Shown: positions 17,189-26,524, counted from the stretch's first letter. The stretch: DNA of 64,000 nt from Cellulomonas sp. SLBN-39 (GCF_006715865.1 NZ_VFOA01000001.1:2604001-2668000), one strand, 5' to 3'. The notes: a model not told the origin generated them from the letters alone. Translations and numbers: made by a program.

Positions 17189-17253
17189 TAGCCGCCTCGT
17201 CGGCCCAGCCACACCTCGCGACGCGCCTGCGGGCACGTCGCGCCGGAGCGCCC

Positions 17254-18693
17254 GTGAACCGCCCTGCCCCCGCCCCGTCGTCCGTCACGCGCGCCCGCGT
17301 GCTGCTGGTCGGGCTCTTCGCGCTCGCCGGGCTCGCGTTCTCCAGCTGGCTCGCCCGAGTCCCGACGGTGCGCGACCAGCTGGGCCTGTCCACGGCAGAC
17401 CTGGGAGTCCTCCTGCTGGTCGGCTCCGTCGGGTCGCTCCTGACGGTCACGGTGGCGGGCGGCGTGCTGCAGCGCCACGGCACCCGCCGCGTGCTGCTCG
17501 CGTCCACGGCGCTGCTCGCCACCGCGCTCGTCCTGCTCGGCGTCGCCCCGGGCGCGGGCTCGCGGGCGCTCCTCGCCGCCGGGATCTTCGTCAACGGCGT
17601 GGCCGTCGCGCTCGGCAACGTCGCGATCAACGTCGAGTCCGGACGCGTCGAGCGTGCGGTCGGCCGGACGGTCATCCCGCAGTTCCACGCCGCGTTCTCC
17701 GTGGGTGCCGTCGCGGGCTCCGGGCTCGGGGCCCTGGCGTCCGCGCTGGGCGTGCCCGTCGTCGTCCAGCTGCCCGCCACGGCCGTCCTCGTGGTCGTGT
17801 GGCGCCTGGCCTCGCTGCGCGACGTCGTGCTGCCCGCCACCCCGGCGGAGCGGGCCGCGCGAGCCGGGACGGGCACCCCGGCCCCGGACGGCCCGCCCCG
17901 CGCGCGACGCGGGGGAGGGGCGCTGCGTGCGTGGCGCGAGCCCCGGACGCTCGGCGTCGGCGTGGTCGTCCTCGCCGCCGCCCTGTCGGAGGGGTCGGCC
18001 AACAACTGGCTCGCCCTGGCCGTCGTCGACGGCTTCGCGAGCCCCGAGCACGTCGGGGGCGCGGTCCTCGGGCTGTTCGTCGCCGCGATGACCGTGGTGC
18101 GGCTGCTCGGCACCCGGCTCCTCGACCGGTGGGGCCGTGTCGGCGTCCTGCGCGCCTCCGGGGTGCTGTCGGTCCTCGGCCTGGCCACCTTCGGGCTCGC
18201 CCCGACGCTCCCGCTCGCCGTGGTCGGTGTGGCGCTCTGGGGCGCGGGTGCCGCGCTCGCGGTGCCCGTCGGCATGGCCGCGGCGTCCGACGACCCCGTC
18301 CGCGCGGCGGGTCGGGTGGCCGTGGTCTCGGCGTTCGCGTCGGTCGCCTCGCTCGCCGCGCCCCCCGTGCTCGGTCTCGCGGCCGAGCACGTCGGTGCCC
18401 GGCACGCCCTGCTGCTCGTGCTGGTGGCCATGCTGGTGAGCGTGCTGGTCGCCCCCGTCGTCCGACCCCGCCCGCCCGTCGCGGTGCCTGGCGTCACCCC
18501 GCGCGTGACCGGTGGCCTCCCGGCGGACGCGCCCGGCACCGCTCCGGGCGCCGCCGTCGACGTGGTGCGCCCCGACGCGCCCGGCGCCCGCCGCCACGAC
18601 GGCGGCCCGCGCCGCGGACGCCCGGCGCCCGGGCGGCCCGCCCTGCCTCGCACCCCCCGCCCCCGTCGCACCCCCCGAGGAGCCGACCGATGA
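17254..18693 (+). CDS. MFS transporter, YbjJ-like (first of a tandem pair)
   Basis: A 479-residue major facilitator with 12 predicted helices and a Pro/Ala/Arg-rich cytoplasmic tail of about 60 residues. The helix-1 to helix-3 region FALAGLAFSSWLARVPTVRD...LGVLLLVGSVGSL is characteristic of YbjJ-like members. Substrate is unknown. GTG 17254 was chosen over an upstream ATG at 17128 because GGAG lies seven bases before it and because the upstream ATG precedes both operator palindromes. It overlaps the next MFS gene by four bases (ATGA). Control by the divergent LacI protein is inferred. Confidence 0.85.
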   Translation: MNRPAPAPSSVTRARVLLVGLFALAGLAFSSWLARVPTVRDQLGLSTADLGVLLLVGSVGSLLTVTVAGGVLQRHGTRRVLLASTALLATALVLLGVAPGAGSRALLAAGIFVNGVAVALGNVAINVESGRVERAVGRTVIPQFHAAFSVGAVAGSGLGALASALGVPVVVQLPATAVLVVVWRLASLRDVVLPATPAERAARAGTGTPAPDGPPRARRGGGALRAWREPRTLGVGVVVLAAALSEGSANNWLALAVVDGFASPEHVGGAVLGLFVAAMTVVRLLGTRLLDRWGRVGVLRASGVLSVLGLATFGLAPTLPLAVVGVALWGAGAALAVPVGMAAASDDPVRAAGRVAVVSAFASVASLAAPPVLGLAAEHVGARHALLLVLVAMLVSVLVAPVVRPRPPVAVPGVTPRVTGGLPADAPGTAPGAAVDVVRPDAPGARRHDGGPRRGRPAPGRPALPRTPRPRRTPRGADR

Positions 18694-19988
18694 CCGGACC
18701 GTCGCCCGAGGGCGCGCGCACGGCCGTACCCGCCCCGACGCGCGAGGTCCGCCTCGCGTCCGTCGCCGTCTTCACCGTCTTCGCCCTGGCGGGGCTCAAC
18801 TTCGCCAGCTGGGCCGCGCGGCTGCCGGCGGTCCGCGACGGCCTGGGGCTCACGCCCGAGCAGATGGGCGTGCTGCTCCTGGTCGGCGCGTTCGGCTCGC
18901 TCGCCGCCCTGCCGCTGTCCGGCCTCGTCGTGGAGCGCCTCGGCGCCGCACGCACGGTGCTCGTCTTCGCGCTGCTCAACGCGGCCGGGCTGGCGACCGC
19001 CTCGGCCGGCGTCGCGGCCGGGCAGGTCGTCGTCGTGGGCCTGGGCCTCGTCCTGGCCGGGGTCGGCACCGGGGTGTGGGACGCCGCCATGAACCTCGAG
19101 GGCGCCGTCGTCGAGCAGCGCCTCGGCCGCACGGTCATGCCGCGCTACCACGCGGGCTTCTCCTTCGGGACGATGGCGGCGGCCGGCCTGGCGGCCCTCG
19201 CCGCCTGGCTGCGCGTGCCGGTCTGGTGGCACGTGCCCGGCGTCCTGCTGCTCAGCTCGGTCGTCGTCGTCCTCGCCGTCCGGGTGTTCCTGGCCGGACC
19301 GGGGGAGGAGGCGCACGGCGCCACCGACCCCCACGGCGACGCGCACGGGCACGGCGGGGCCCGCGGGGCCGCCCGCGCCTGGGTCGAGCCGCGCACGCTG
19401 CTCATCGGCCTCGTCGTTCTCGCCGCCGCCCTCACGGAAGGGGCTGCGAACGACTGGCTGGGCCTGGCGGTCGTCGACGAGTTCGACGTCGACGACGCCG
19501 TCGGTGCGGTCGCGTTCGGGCTCTTCGTCACCGCCATGACCGGCATGCGCATCCTCGGCACGCGGCTGCTGGACCGGTTCGGGCGTGTCGCCGTCCTGCG
19601 CCTGTGCGCGGGGCTCGCCGCCGTCGGCCTCCTCGTCTTCGGCACGGCCGGCAGCCTGTGGCTCGCCATGCTGGGCGTCGTGGCCTGGGGGCTGGGTGCC
19701 GCGCTCGGCTTCCCCGTCGGCATGAGCGCCGCCGCCGACGACCCGCTGCGTGCGGCACCGCGCGTCGCGGTCGTCTCGACGATCGGCTACTCGGCGTTCC
19801 TCGCCGGCCCGCCGCTGCTCGGGCTGCTCGCCGAGCACGTCGGCTACCGCGACGCGCTCCTGGCGATCCTCGTCCCCGTCGTGCTGGGCCTGCTCGTCAC
19901 GAGCGCGGCAGCGCCCCTGCGCGCGGCAGGGCCGGTCGCCGCGGACGACCCCCTGCCCGCCGACGCCCGGTCGCCCGAGCCCCGTTAG
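18690..19988 (+). CDS. MFS transporter, YbjJ-like (second of a tandem pair)
   Basis: A 432-residue 12-helix transporter clearly paralogous to the preceding gene: FALAGLNFASWAARLPAVRD, MGVLLLVGAFGSLAALPLSG and TEGAANDWLGLAVVDEFD align with the same positions of the upstream protein. A His-rich loop (HGDAHGHGG) lies between helices 6 and 7 and is not present in the first copy. The ATG overlaps the stop of the first MFS gene, so both are made from one message. Substrate is unknown; the two could transport different compounds or act together. Confidence 0.86.
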   Translation: MTGPSPEGARTAVPAPTREVRLASVAVFTVFALAGLNFASWAARLPAVRDGLGLTPEQMGVLLLVGAFGSLAALPLSGLVVERLGAARTVLVFALLNAAGLATASAGVAAGQVVVVGLGLVLAGVGTGVWDAAMNLEGAVVEQRLGRTVMPRYHAGFSFGTMAAAGLAALAAWLRVPVWWHVPGVLLLSSVVVVLAVRVFLAGPGEEAHGATDPHGDAHGHGGARGAARAWVEPRTLLIGLVVLAAALTEGAANDWLGLAVVDEFDVDDAVGAVAFGLFVTAMTGMRILGTRLLDRFGRVAVLRLCAGLAAVGLLVFGTAGSLWLAMLGVVAWGLGAALGFPVGMSAAADDPLRAAPRVAVVSTIGYSAFLAGPPLLGLLAEHVGYRDALLAILVPVVLGLLVTSAAAPLRAAGPVAADDPLPADARSPEPR

Positions 19989-19991
19989 CCT
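19986..19991 (+). promoter_or_regulatory. -10 box giving a leaderless murB mRNA
   Basis: TAGCCT ends seven bases before the GTG start of murB, so the expected +1 is the first base of the start codon. It overlaps the stop codon of the upstream MFS gene. There is no Shine-Dalgarno sequence. Confidence 0.5.
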
Positions 19992-19997
19992 GACGCC

Positions 19998-21170
19998 GTG
20001 GAGCCCGACACCTGCGCACTTCCCGGCCCGGCCCCCGAGGCGCGGTCCGCCGCCGTCCCGACGCACCCCGGCACGCCGACGCTCGCCGACCTGACGACCC
20101 TGCGCGTCGGCGGCCCGGTCGGCCGCTACGTCGAGGCGACCACGGAGGCCGAGCTCGTCGAGACGGTCCGGTCCGCGGACGCGGCCGGCGAGCCGGTGCT
20201 CGTGCTCGGCGGCGGCTCCAACGTGCTGGCCGCCGACGCAGGGTTCGCCGGGGTGGTCGTGCGCGACGTGCGCGGCGGCGTGCAGGTGCCCGACGCGTCG
20301 GCGTGCGCGGGCGTCACCCTCACCGTCCCGGCGGGCACGGTCTGGGACGATGTCGTCGCCTACGCCGTCGAGCACGAGCTCGTCGGCGTCGAGGCGCTGT
20401 CCGGCATCCCCGGCTCCACGGGCGCGACGCCCGTGCAGAACGTCGGCGCCTACGGCCAGGAGGTGGCCGAGACGATCGCGCAGGTGCGGGTCTGGGACCG
20501 CGGCGCCGGGCGGGTGCGGACCCTCGCGTGGGTGAACCTGGCGTTCGGGTACCGCACGTCCCTGCTGAAGCGGTCGATGCGCGAGACGTCCACCGCGGAC
20601 CCCCGTGCCCCGTGGGCGCCCACTCCCCGGTACGTCGTGCTCGACGTCACGTTCCAGCTGCGCCCCGGCTCGCTCTCGGCACCCGTGGCGTACCCCGAGC
20701 TCGCGCGCACCCTCGGCGTGGCGGTCGGCGAGCGGGCCCCGCTGGCCGAGGTCCGGGCCGCGGTCCTCGCGCTGCGCGCACGCAAGGGCATGGTGCTCGA
20801 CGCGGACGACCACGACACGTGGAGCGCCGGGTCGTTCTTCACGAACCCCGTGCTGACGGCCGCGGCCGCCGAGCACCTGCCCGCCGACGCGCCCCGGTGG
20901 GCGCTGCCCGACGGCGGGGTCAAGACGAGCGCCGCGTGGCTCATCGAGCACGCCGGCTTCGGCCGCGGCCACGGCGCGCCCGGCCCGGCCGCGCTCTCGT
21001 CCCGGCACACCCTCGCGCTGACCAACCGGGGCGGGGCGCGCGCGGCCGACCTGCTGGCCCTCGCGGGGCAGGTCCGCGACGGCGTGCTCGACCGGTTCGG
21101 CGTCGCGCTCGAGCCCGAGCCGGTGCTCGTCGGTGCCGCCCTGCCGGCCGTGCCCGCCACGGCCGGCTGA
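19998..21170 (+). CDS. murB: UDP-N-acetylmuramate dehydrogenase
   Basis: A 390-residue FAD enzyme that reduces UDP-N-acetylglucosamine enolpyruvate to UDP-N-acetylmuramate with NADPH in peptidoglycan synthesis. FAD-binding motifs are TTLRVGGPVGRYVEA (about residue 34), VLVLGGGSNVL and SGIPGSTGATPVQNVGAYGQE; the catalytic Ser is in SAGSFFTNPV and the C-terminal Glu region is present. The FGYRTSLLKRS segment contains the conserved substrate-binding Tyr/Arg. The N-terminal extension of about 25 residues is typical of actinobacterial MurB. Translation is probably leaderless. Confidence 0.95.
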   Translation: MEPDTCALPGPAPEARSAAVPTHPGTPTLADLTTLRVGGPVGRYVEATTEAELVETVRSADAAGEPVLVLGGGSNVLAADAGFAGVVVRDVRGGVQVPDASACAGVTLTVPAGTVWDDVVAYAVEHELVGVEALSGIPGSTGATPVQNVGAYGQEVAETIAQVRVWDRGAGRVRTLAWVNLAFGYRTSLLKRSMRETSTADPRAPWAPTPRYVVLDVTFQLRPGSLSAPVAYPELARTLGVAVGERAPLAEVRAAVLALRARKGMVLDADDHDTWSAGSFFTNPVLTAAAAEHLPADAPRWALPDGGVKTSAAWLIEHAGFGRGHGAPGPAALSSRHTLALTNRGGARAADLLALAGQVRDGVLDRFGVALEPEPVLVGAALPAVPATAG

Positions 21171-21364
21171 CGGCCCGCGCGGACGGCCGCGCACCCTAGC
21201 AGCAGGTCCGGGGGCGCACCTCCCCCCTGCGGGCGGTCCCCGGGTCCACCCGCAGGCCGTTGCCCCGGCCGGTGGGAGCCGCGAGCGTGGGGGTGTCCCG
21301 CCCGCCCGCGTCCGCACCGACGCGTGCGGCCGGGCGGGCACCGCACCGCAGCAGGGGGAAGCAC

Positions 21365-23173
21365 GTGAACCATCGACCTCGATCCCGCCGGGCACTCGTC
21401 GCGGGAGCTCTCGCGACGACCATGCTCCTGTCAGGGGTCGCCACCGCGGCCGCGGCGTCGGCCGCCCCGGCCGCCGCACGCACCGACCGCACCAGCGCCG
21501 CGGAGGCCCGCCGGGTCGATCGCGTCCCCGCACCCGACCCGCAGTGGTTCGACTGCACGAGCGTGTTCGGCGCGACCGCGGACTGCGGCACCGTCGCGCT
21601 GCCGCTCGACTACGACAAGCCGCGCGGTGCGACCACCGAGGTCGCGCTGCTGCGGGTGCGGGCCACCGACCCGGCCCGCAAGATCGGCACCCTGTTCGTC
21701 AACCCCGGCGGCCCCGGCGGCTCGGGCGTCCTCATGGCCGCTGCGGCGGAGGAGTTCCTCACCGAGGACGTGCGGGCCCGGTTCGACGTCGTCGGCATCG
21801 ACCCCCGCGGGACGAACTTCAGCACCAACGTGGCGTGCTTCCGCAACGCCGGCGAGCAGGCCGCCGCCTACGGCGGGCTGTCCGTCCCGTTCCCGACCTC
21901 GCCCGCCGAGGAGGACGCGTACGTCACGTCGTCCGAGGCCCTCGGCCGGGCCTGCGCGACGACGGGGACGCCGCTGAGCGCCTCGATGTCGACCGCCGAG
22001 GTCGCCCGCGACATGGACGTCGTGCGGCGCGTCGTCGGCGACCAGAGGCTCACGTACCTCGGCTTCTCCTACGGCAGCTACCTCGGGGCCGTGTACGCCA
22101 ACATGTTCCCCGACCGCGTGCGCGCGGTCACCGTCGACGGTGTGCTCGACCCCGTCGCGTGGGCGGGGACGCGCGCCACGGCGAACGTCCCGCAGACCCA
22201 GCGCCTGCGCTCCGGCGAGGCGGCGTGGGCGTCGCTGCAGGAGATCCTCGACCGGTGCGAGGAGGCCGGCCCCGAGCGGTGCGAGCTCGCCGCGCTCGGG
22301 GAGCCGCACGCGCTCTTCGACGAGATCGTCGCCGACATCAAGGCCGAGCCCGTGCCGGTGGTCGACCCCGAGACCGGTGAGGACTACGGGACCATCACCT
22401 ACGCGACGCTCGTGTCGTTCCTGCTGAGCGACATGTACGCGCCCGACGGCTGGGCGTGGGTCGCCGCCGACCTCGCCTACGTGCGCACGCTCCAGCACCC
22501 CGAGGAGGTCGCCGAGGACGCCCGTGACGCCGCGTCGGCCGGCCTGGCCGCCCGCGTCCAGCGGGCCAAGGAGCAGCAGGAGCAGGCCGCGGCCACCACG
22601 GCGAAGCAGCGCGAGGCCCTGGGCTTCGCGTTCCCCTACGACAACTCGCTCGAGGCGTTCACGGGCGTGCTGTGCACCGACGGGCTCAACCCCGCCCGCG
22701 CCGACCGGTGGCGCGCCGCGGGCGCGCGGGCCGATGCGGACGCGCCCGGCTTCGGACCGCTGTGGACGTGGGCGTCGGCACCCTGCGCGTCGCGCACGTG
22801 GACGGCGCAGGACGAGGACGCGTTCCGCGGCCCGTTCACCGCACGCACCGCCGCACCCGTGCTCGTCGTCGGCAACTACTGGGACCCGGCCACGTCGTAC
22901 GAGGGCGCCGTCGCGCTCGCGGACCGCATGCCCCGGGCCCGGCTGCTGTCGTCCGACAGCTGGGGGCACACCGCGTACGGCACGTCCGCGTGCGTGACGG
23001 GCGCGGTCGACCGGTACCTGCTCACGGGCAAGGTCCCGGCGGAGGGCACGGTCTGCACGGGTGACCTGCAGCCGTTCCCGGCCGGGGACGACTCCTCGCG
23101 CCGGCCGTCGTCGGCGACGACGTCGCTGCCGCCCGTCGTGCCGCCGCTGCCGGGAGCCGCACCGCGGTCCTGA
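21365..23173 (+). CDS. Secreted alpha/beta-hydrolase, tripeptidyl aminopeptidase-like (S33)
   Basis: A 602-residue exported hydrolase. A signal peptide covers about residues 1-37 (RRALVAGALATTMLLSGVAT then an Ala-rich cleavage region). The oxyanion motif NPGGPGGSG is near residue 114, the nucleophile elbow GFSYGSYLG near residue 235 supplies Ser, and a TAP-like C-terminal domain with the catalytic Asp (GNYWDPATSYEGA) and His (SWGHTAYG) follows. Four Cys residues in the C-terminal part may form disulfides. The family in Streptomyces (SlpD/SlpE) releases tripeptides from proteins. GTG 21365 is preceded by AGGGGGAAG. It is a single-gene unit; the 194-bp gap upstream shows no clear promoter. Confidence 0.9.
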   Translation: MNHRPRSRRALVAGALATTMLLSGVATAAAASAAPAAARTDRTSAAEARRVDRVPAPDPQWFDCTSVFGATADCGTVALPLDYDKPRGATTEVALLRVRATDPARKIGTLFVNPGGPGGSGVLMAAAAEEFLTEDVRARFDVVGIDPRGTNFSTNVACFRNAGEQAAAYGGLSVPFPTSPAEEDAYVTSSEALGRACATTGTPLSASMSTAEVARDMDVVRRVVGDQRLTYLGFSYGSYLGAVYANMFPDRVRAVTVDGVLDPVAWAGTRATANVPQTQRLRSGEAAWASLQEILDRCEEAGPERCELAALGEPHALFDEIVADIKAEPVPVVDPETGEDYGTITYATLVSFLLSDMYAPDGWAWVAADLAYVRTLQHPEEVAEDARDAASAGLAARVQRAKEQQEQAAATTAKQREALGFAFPYDNSLEAFTGVLCTDGLNPARADRWRAAGARADADAPGFGPLWTWASAPCASRTWTAQDEDAFRGPFTARTAAPVLVVGNYWDPATSYEGAVALADRMPRARLLSSDSWGHTAYGTSACVTGAVDRYLLTGKVPAEGTVCTGDLQPFPAGDDSSRRPSSATTSLPPVVPPLPGAAPRS

Positions 23174-23178
23174 CGTGC

Positions 23179-24249
23179 TCAGGCCGCCCCGGGCCCCGCG
23201 CCCGGGGCGGCCGGGCCGCGCCGCTCGGCCGGGTCGTCGGCTAGCCACGCGTCCACCCCCGCGAGCAGCCGGGCACGCGTGGTCGCCGAGGCCCGGCTCG
23301 CCCGCACGGACGCCCGGGCCAGGTCCGCCAGGGCGCGGTCGTCCAGGCCGTGCACCTCGCGCGCGGCGACGTACTGGTCGAGCAGGCGCGAGCGGAACAG
23401 CAGGGGGTCGTCGGCACCGAGCGCCACCGTGGCCCCCGCGTCGACCAGCGCCCGCAGCGGCACGTCCGCGGCCGTCGCGTACACCCCGAGGGAGACGTTC
23501 GACGCGGGGCAGACCTCGAGCGCGACACCGTCCTCGACGACCCGGGCCAGCACGTGCGGGTCCTCCGCGGACCGCACGCCGTGCCCGAGCCGCTCGGGGT
23601 GCAGGTGGTCGAGCACCTCCGCGACGTGCGCGGGGCCGAGGAGCTCGCCGCCGTGCGGCACCCGGGCCAGCCCGGCCCGGTGCGCGATCTCGAACGCGGG
23701 CCCGAACTGCTCGGTGTCGCCGCGCCGCTCGTCGTTCGACAGGCCGAACCCGACGACCTGGCCGGGGCCGTCCCCGGCGTGCCGCGCCGCCAGCCGCGCC
23801 AGCGTCCGCGCGTCCAGGGGGTGCCGCATCCGCGACGCCGCCACGACGACCGCGACCTCGACGCCCGTCGCGTCGCTGGCCCGGCGGGCCTCGTCGAGGA
23901 CGATCTCCAGCGCCGGCGTCAGGCCCCCGACGAACGGCGCGTACGACGTCGGGTCCACCTGGATCTCGAGCCGCCGCGACCCCTCGGCCGCGTCGTCGGC
24001 GGCCGCCTCGGCGACGATGCGCCGCATGTCGTCCTCGCCGCGCACGCACGCCCGCGCCGCGTCGTACAGGCGCTGGAAGCGGAACCAGCCGCGCTCCCCG
24101 GCGGGCACCCGCAGCGGGTCGGCGTCGAGCAGGACGTGCGGCAGCCGGATGCCGTGCCGCTGGGCCAGGTCCGCGAGCGTCGACACCCGCATCGACCCCG
24201 TGAAGTGCAGGTGCAGGTGCGCCTTCGGGAGCAGGGCCAGGTCGCGCAC
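23179..24249 (-). CDS. Adenosine deaminase family protein
   Basis: A 356-residue zinc-dependent amidohydrolase of the adenosine/adenine deaminase family. Ligands and catalytic motifs appear in order: KAHLHLHFTGSM (HxH, residues about 9-20), VPHGGELLGP (His and Glu), RLGHGVRS, EVCPASNVSLG and GADDPLLF (the two Asp). The first motif has FTGS where classical enzymes have LDGS or LEGS. The GTG start lies six bases after the stop of the response regulator gene, so it is probably the last gene of that operon. Adenosine is the likely substrate but other purines are possible. Confidence 0.88.
   Translation of the reverse strand: MRDLALLPKAHLHLHFTGSMRVSTLADLAQRHGIRLPHVLLDADPLRVPAGERGWFRFQRLYDAARACVRGEDDMRRIVAEAAADDAAEGSRRLEIQVDPTSYAPFVGGLTPALEIVLDEARRASDATGVEVAVVVAASRMRHPLDARTLARLAARHAGDGPGQVVGFGLSNDERRGDTEQFGPAFEIAHRAGLARVPHGGELLGPAHVAEVLDHLHPERLGHGVRSAEDPHVLARVVEDGVALEVCPASNVSLGVYATAADVPLRALVDAGATVALGADDPLLFRSRLLDQYVAAREVHGLDDRALADLARASVRASRASATTRARLLAGVDAWLADDPAERRGPAAPGAGPGAA
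23182..23212 (+). terminator. Terminator hairpin embedded in the 3' end of the deaminase gene
   Basis: A perfect 13-bp stem GGCCGCCCCGGGC with its complement and a 5-nt loop starts nine bases after the plus-strand hydrolase stop. It lies inside the last codons of the convergent deaminase gene. Confidence 0.6.
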
Positions 24250-24254
24250 GCCGG

Positions 24255-24968
24255 TCAGTGTGCCAGCCGGGCCGGTGCGGCGGTGCCCGCCCGCGCGTCG
24301 GGCGACGTGTCGACCATCCGGTACCCCACGCCGCGGATCGTGTCGAAGTGCTCCGCGCCGAGCTTGCGGCGCAGGTACCGCACGTACACGTCGACGACGT
24401 TGGACCCGGGGTCGAAGTCGAAGCCCCACACGTCGGCCAGCAGCCGCTCGCGCGTGAGGACCTCGCCGGGGTTGCGCATGAACATCTCCGCGAGCGCGAA
24501 CTCCCGCGCGGACAGGTCGACCTCCCGCTCGTCGACCCGCATGCGCCGCGTGCGCAGGTCGAGCGCGAGGCGCCCGAACGAGAGCACGTGCCCCCGCGCC
24601 ACCGGTGCCTGGGTGCGCAGCCGCAGCCGGATCCGGGCGAGCAGCTCCTCGAACCGGAACGGCTTGGCCATGTAGTCGTCCGCGCCGGACTCCAGCCCCG
24701 TGACCGTGTCGGTGACGGACGAGCGGGCCGTCAGCACGACCACGGGCAGGTCGTACCCCTCGGCGCGCAGCATCCGCAGCACGTCGAACCCGTCCATGTC
24801 GCCCAGCCCGAGGTCCAGCACGAGCAGGTCGACGCCGCCGACCTCGACGCGCTCGAGCGCGGCCTCGCCGGTCGGGACGCACGTCGTCTCGTAGCCGTGG
24901 GCGCGCAGCCCCTTGGAGACGAAGGCGGCGATCCGCTCCTCGTCCTCGGCGATGAGGATGTGGGTCAT
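24255..24968 (-). CDS. OmpR/PhoB-family response regulator
   Basis: A 237-residue two-component response regulator. The receiver domain (1-118) has the acidic pair ED at 8-9, the phosphoacceptor Asp52 in LLVLDLGLGD, Thr in VVLTARS and Lys in MAKPF. The winged-helix DNA-binding domain (about 128-225) shows LSAREFALAEMFMRNPGEVL, RERLLADVWG and VDVYVRYLRRKLG. The ATG overlaps the stop of the sensor kinase gene, so the pair is cognate. Confidence 0.95.
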   Translation of the reverse strand: MTHILIAEDEERIAAFVSKGLRAHGYETTCVPTGEAALERVEVGGVDLLVLDLGLGDMDGFDVLRMLRAEGYDLPVVVLTARSSVTDTVTGLESGADDYMAKPFRFEELLARIRLRLRTQAPVARGHVLSFGRLALDLRTRRMRVDEREVDLSAREFALAEMFMRNPGEVLTRERLLADVWGFDFDPGSNVVDVYVRYLRRKLGAEHFDTIRGVGYRMVDTSPDARAGTAAPARLAH

Positions 24969-26518
24969 CGGTGGTGCTCCAGGAGGTCGGTGTCGAGGGC
25001 GGGGTCACCGTCGACGAGCCCGACGGCGGGCAGGTCGAGGACGAACACGACCCCCGTGCCGGCACCCGGCGGCGGGTGCTCGAGGAACACCCGCCCCCCG
25101 TGCGCGGACGCGATGGCGGCGACGATGGGCAGCCCGAGGCCCGCGCCGTGCTGCTTGCGGTCGGCCTGGCCCCGGTGGAACCGCTCGAAGATACGCGCCT
25201 CCTCGCCGGGCGGGACACCCGGTCCCTCGTCGCGGACCCACAGCAGCAGGCGACCGTCCCACACCTCGCTGCCCAGGCGCACGGTCGACCACGGGTCGGA
25301 GTACCGCACGGCGTTGGCCAGGAGCTGCAGCCACGCCTGGGTGATGCGCTGGGCGTCGACCAGCGCGGTGACGTCGGCGCGGGACACGACGACGAAGCGG
25401 CGCTCGCCGAGCGCACGGGCCTTCTCCAGAACCTCGTCGGTGAGGCGGCCCACGTCGCAGGGCGCCGGCTTGACGAAGTCCGGCCGGTCGGCCGTGGCGA
25501 GGGTCACGAGGTCGTCGACGAGCCGTTGCATGCGGTCGACCTCGTCGAGCACGAGCTGCTGGGTGGTCCGCACGTCGTCCGCGTCGTGGGGGTCGACGAG
25601 CTCGAGGTGCCCGCGCACGATCGTCAGCGGCGTGCGCAGCTCGTGCCCGACGTCGTCGGCGAGCTCCCGCTGCGAGCCGAACGCGCGCTGCAGGCGGTCG
25701 AGCATGGCGTTGACGGTGCGCGCCAGGTCCGCGAGGTCGTCGCTGCCGTGCACCTCGATCCGCTCGGACAGGTCGGACTCCGTGATGCGGCGCGCCGTGT
25801 CGCGCAGCAGCCGCACCGGGCGCAGCATCCGTCCCACCACGAACCAGGCGACGACCGTCATGACCCCGAGCGCCATGAGGCCCACGCCCGCGTAGGTGAC
25901 GAAGATCCGCCGCACCGCCGCGACCTGTGCGCTGCGGTCGAACGCGACGACGAGCTGCCCGTGCACGTCCGGCTGGGCCGGCACGGTGACGGGGAGCGCG
26001 ACGAGCCGGTACTCCGTCGTGCCGGTCCGTACCGTGCGGGGCTCGTCAGCACGCGGGTCGAGCGGGTCCAGCGCCTGCACGGCGGCGATCAGCTCGGTGT
26101 CCAGGTCGATCCGCAGCGGCTCCGTCACGTCCGACGCGCGCACGTGCAGCGCACCGTCGACCAACGACACGACGCCCTCGTGCTCACCCGGCACGCGGTT
26201 CTGCACGGCCGTCGCCAGCAGGGTGTGGACGCTCGACCACGGCTCGCGCGACTCGTCGTCGCCCGCCGGGCGGCCGCGCTCCAGGTCGTGCAGCGCCGCC
26301 GCCGCCCGCTCCAGCGACTCGTCGATCGCCCGGTCCGTCGACCGCAGCTGCAGCGCCAGGCCCGTGGCCGCGGACACCGCGAGCGTCGTCGCGGTCAGCG
26401 CCACCACCGCGGCCATCAGCCGGCCCCGCACGGTCGAGCGGGACCGGGGGACGACGACGGGCACCGGGGCCGTCTCGGCGCCGGTCGCGGACCCCTGCCC
26501 GCTGCGCGTTCGCCCCAT
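24965..26518 (-). CDS. Membrane sensor histidine kinase (HAMP, HisKA)
   Basis: A 517-residue two-component sensor. The first transmembrane helix is near residues 34-57, an extracytoplasmic sensor region of about 145 residues follows, and the second helix lies near 208-228. A HAMP domain leads to the dimerisation/phosphoacceptor helix with His292 in DDVGHELRTPLTIV. The ATPase part has the N box LLANAVRYSD, G1 DEGPGVPP, F box IFERFHRG and G2 GAGLGLPIV. Translation is probably leaderless from the -10 box directly upstream. The signal sensed is unknown. It drives the adjacent OmpR-type regulator. Confidence 0.94.
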   Translation of the reverse strand: MGRTRSGQGSATGAETAPVPVVVPRSRSTVRGRLMAAVVALTATTLAVSAATGLALQLRSTDRAIDESLERAAAALHDLERGRPAGDDESREPWSSVHTLLATAVQNRVPGEHEGVVSLVDGALHVRASDVTEPLRIDLDTELIAAVQALDPLDPRADEPRTVRTGTTEYRLVALPVTVPAQPDVHGQLVVAFDRSAQVAAVRRIFVTYAGVGLMALGVMTVVAWFVVGRMLRPVRLLRDTARRITESDLSERIEVHGSDDLADLARTVNAMLDRLQRAFGSQRELADDVGHELRTPLTIVRGHLELVDPHDADDVRTTQQLVLDEVDRMQRLVDDLVTLATADRPDFVKPAPCDVGRLTDEVLEKARALGERRFVVVSRADVTALVDAQRITQAWLQLLANAVRYSDPWSTVRLGSEVWDGRLLLWVRDEGPGVPPGEEARIFERFHRGQADRKQHGAGLGLPIVAAIASAHGGRVFLEHPPPGAGTGVVFVLDLPAVGLVDGDPALDTDLLEHHR

Positions 26519-26524
26519 GGGGGC

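Noticed and set aside
17128-17253. Upstream ATG start for the first MFS transporter
   Set aside because: It would place both operator palindromes inside the coding region and has no ribosome site; GTG 17254 has GGAG at proper distance.
16566-21533. A 1655-codon open frame on the minus strand across the MFS, murB and LacI region
   Set aside because: It is antisense to well-supported genes, Arg/Pro/Gly-rich and without domains; long false frames are expected at this GC content.
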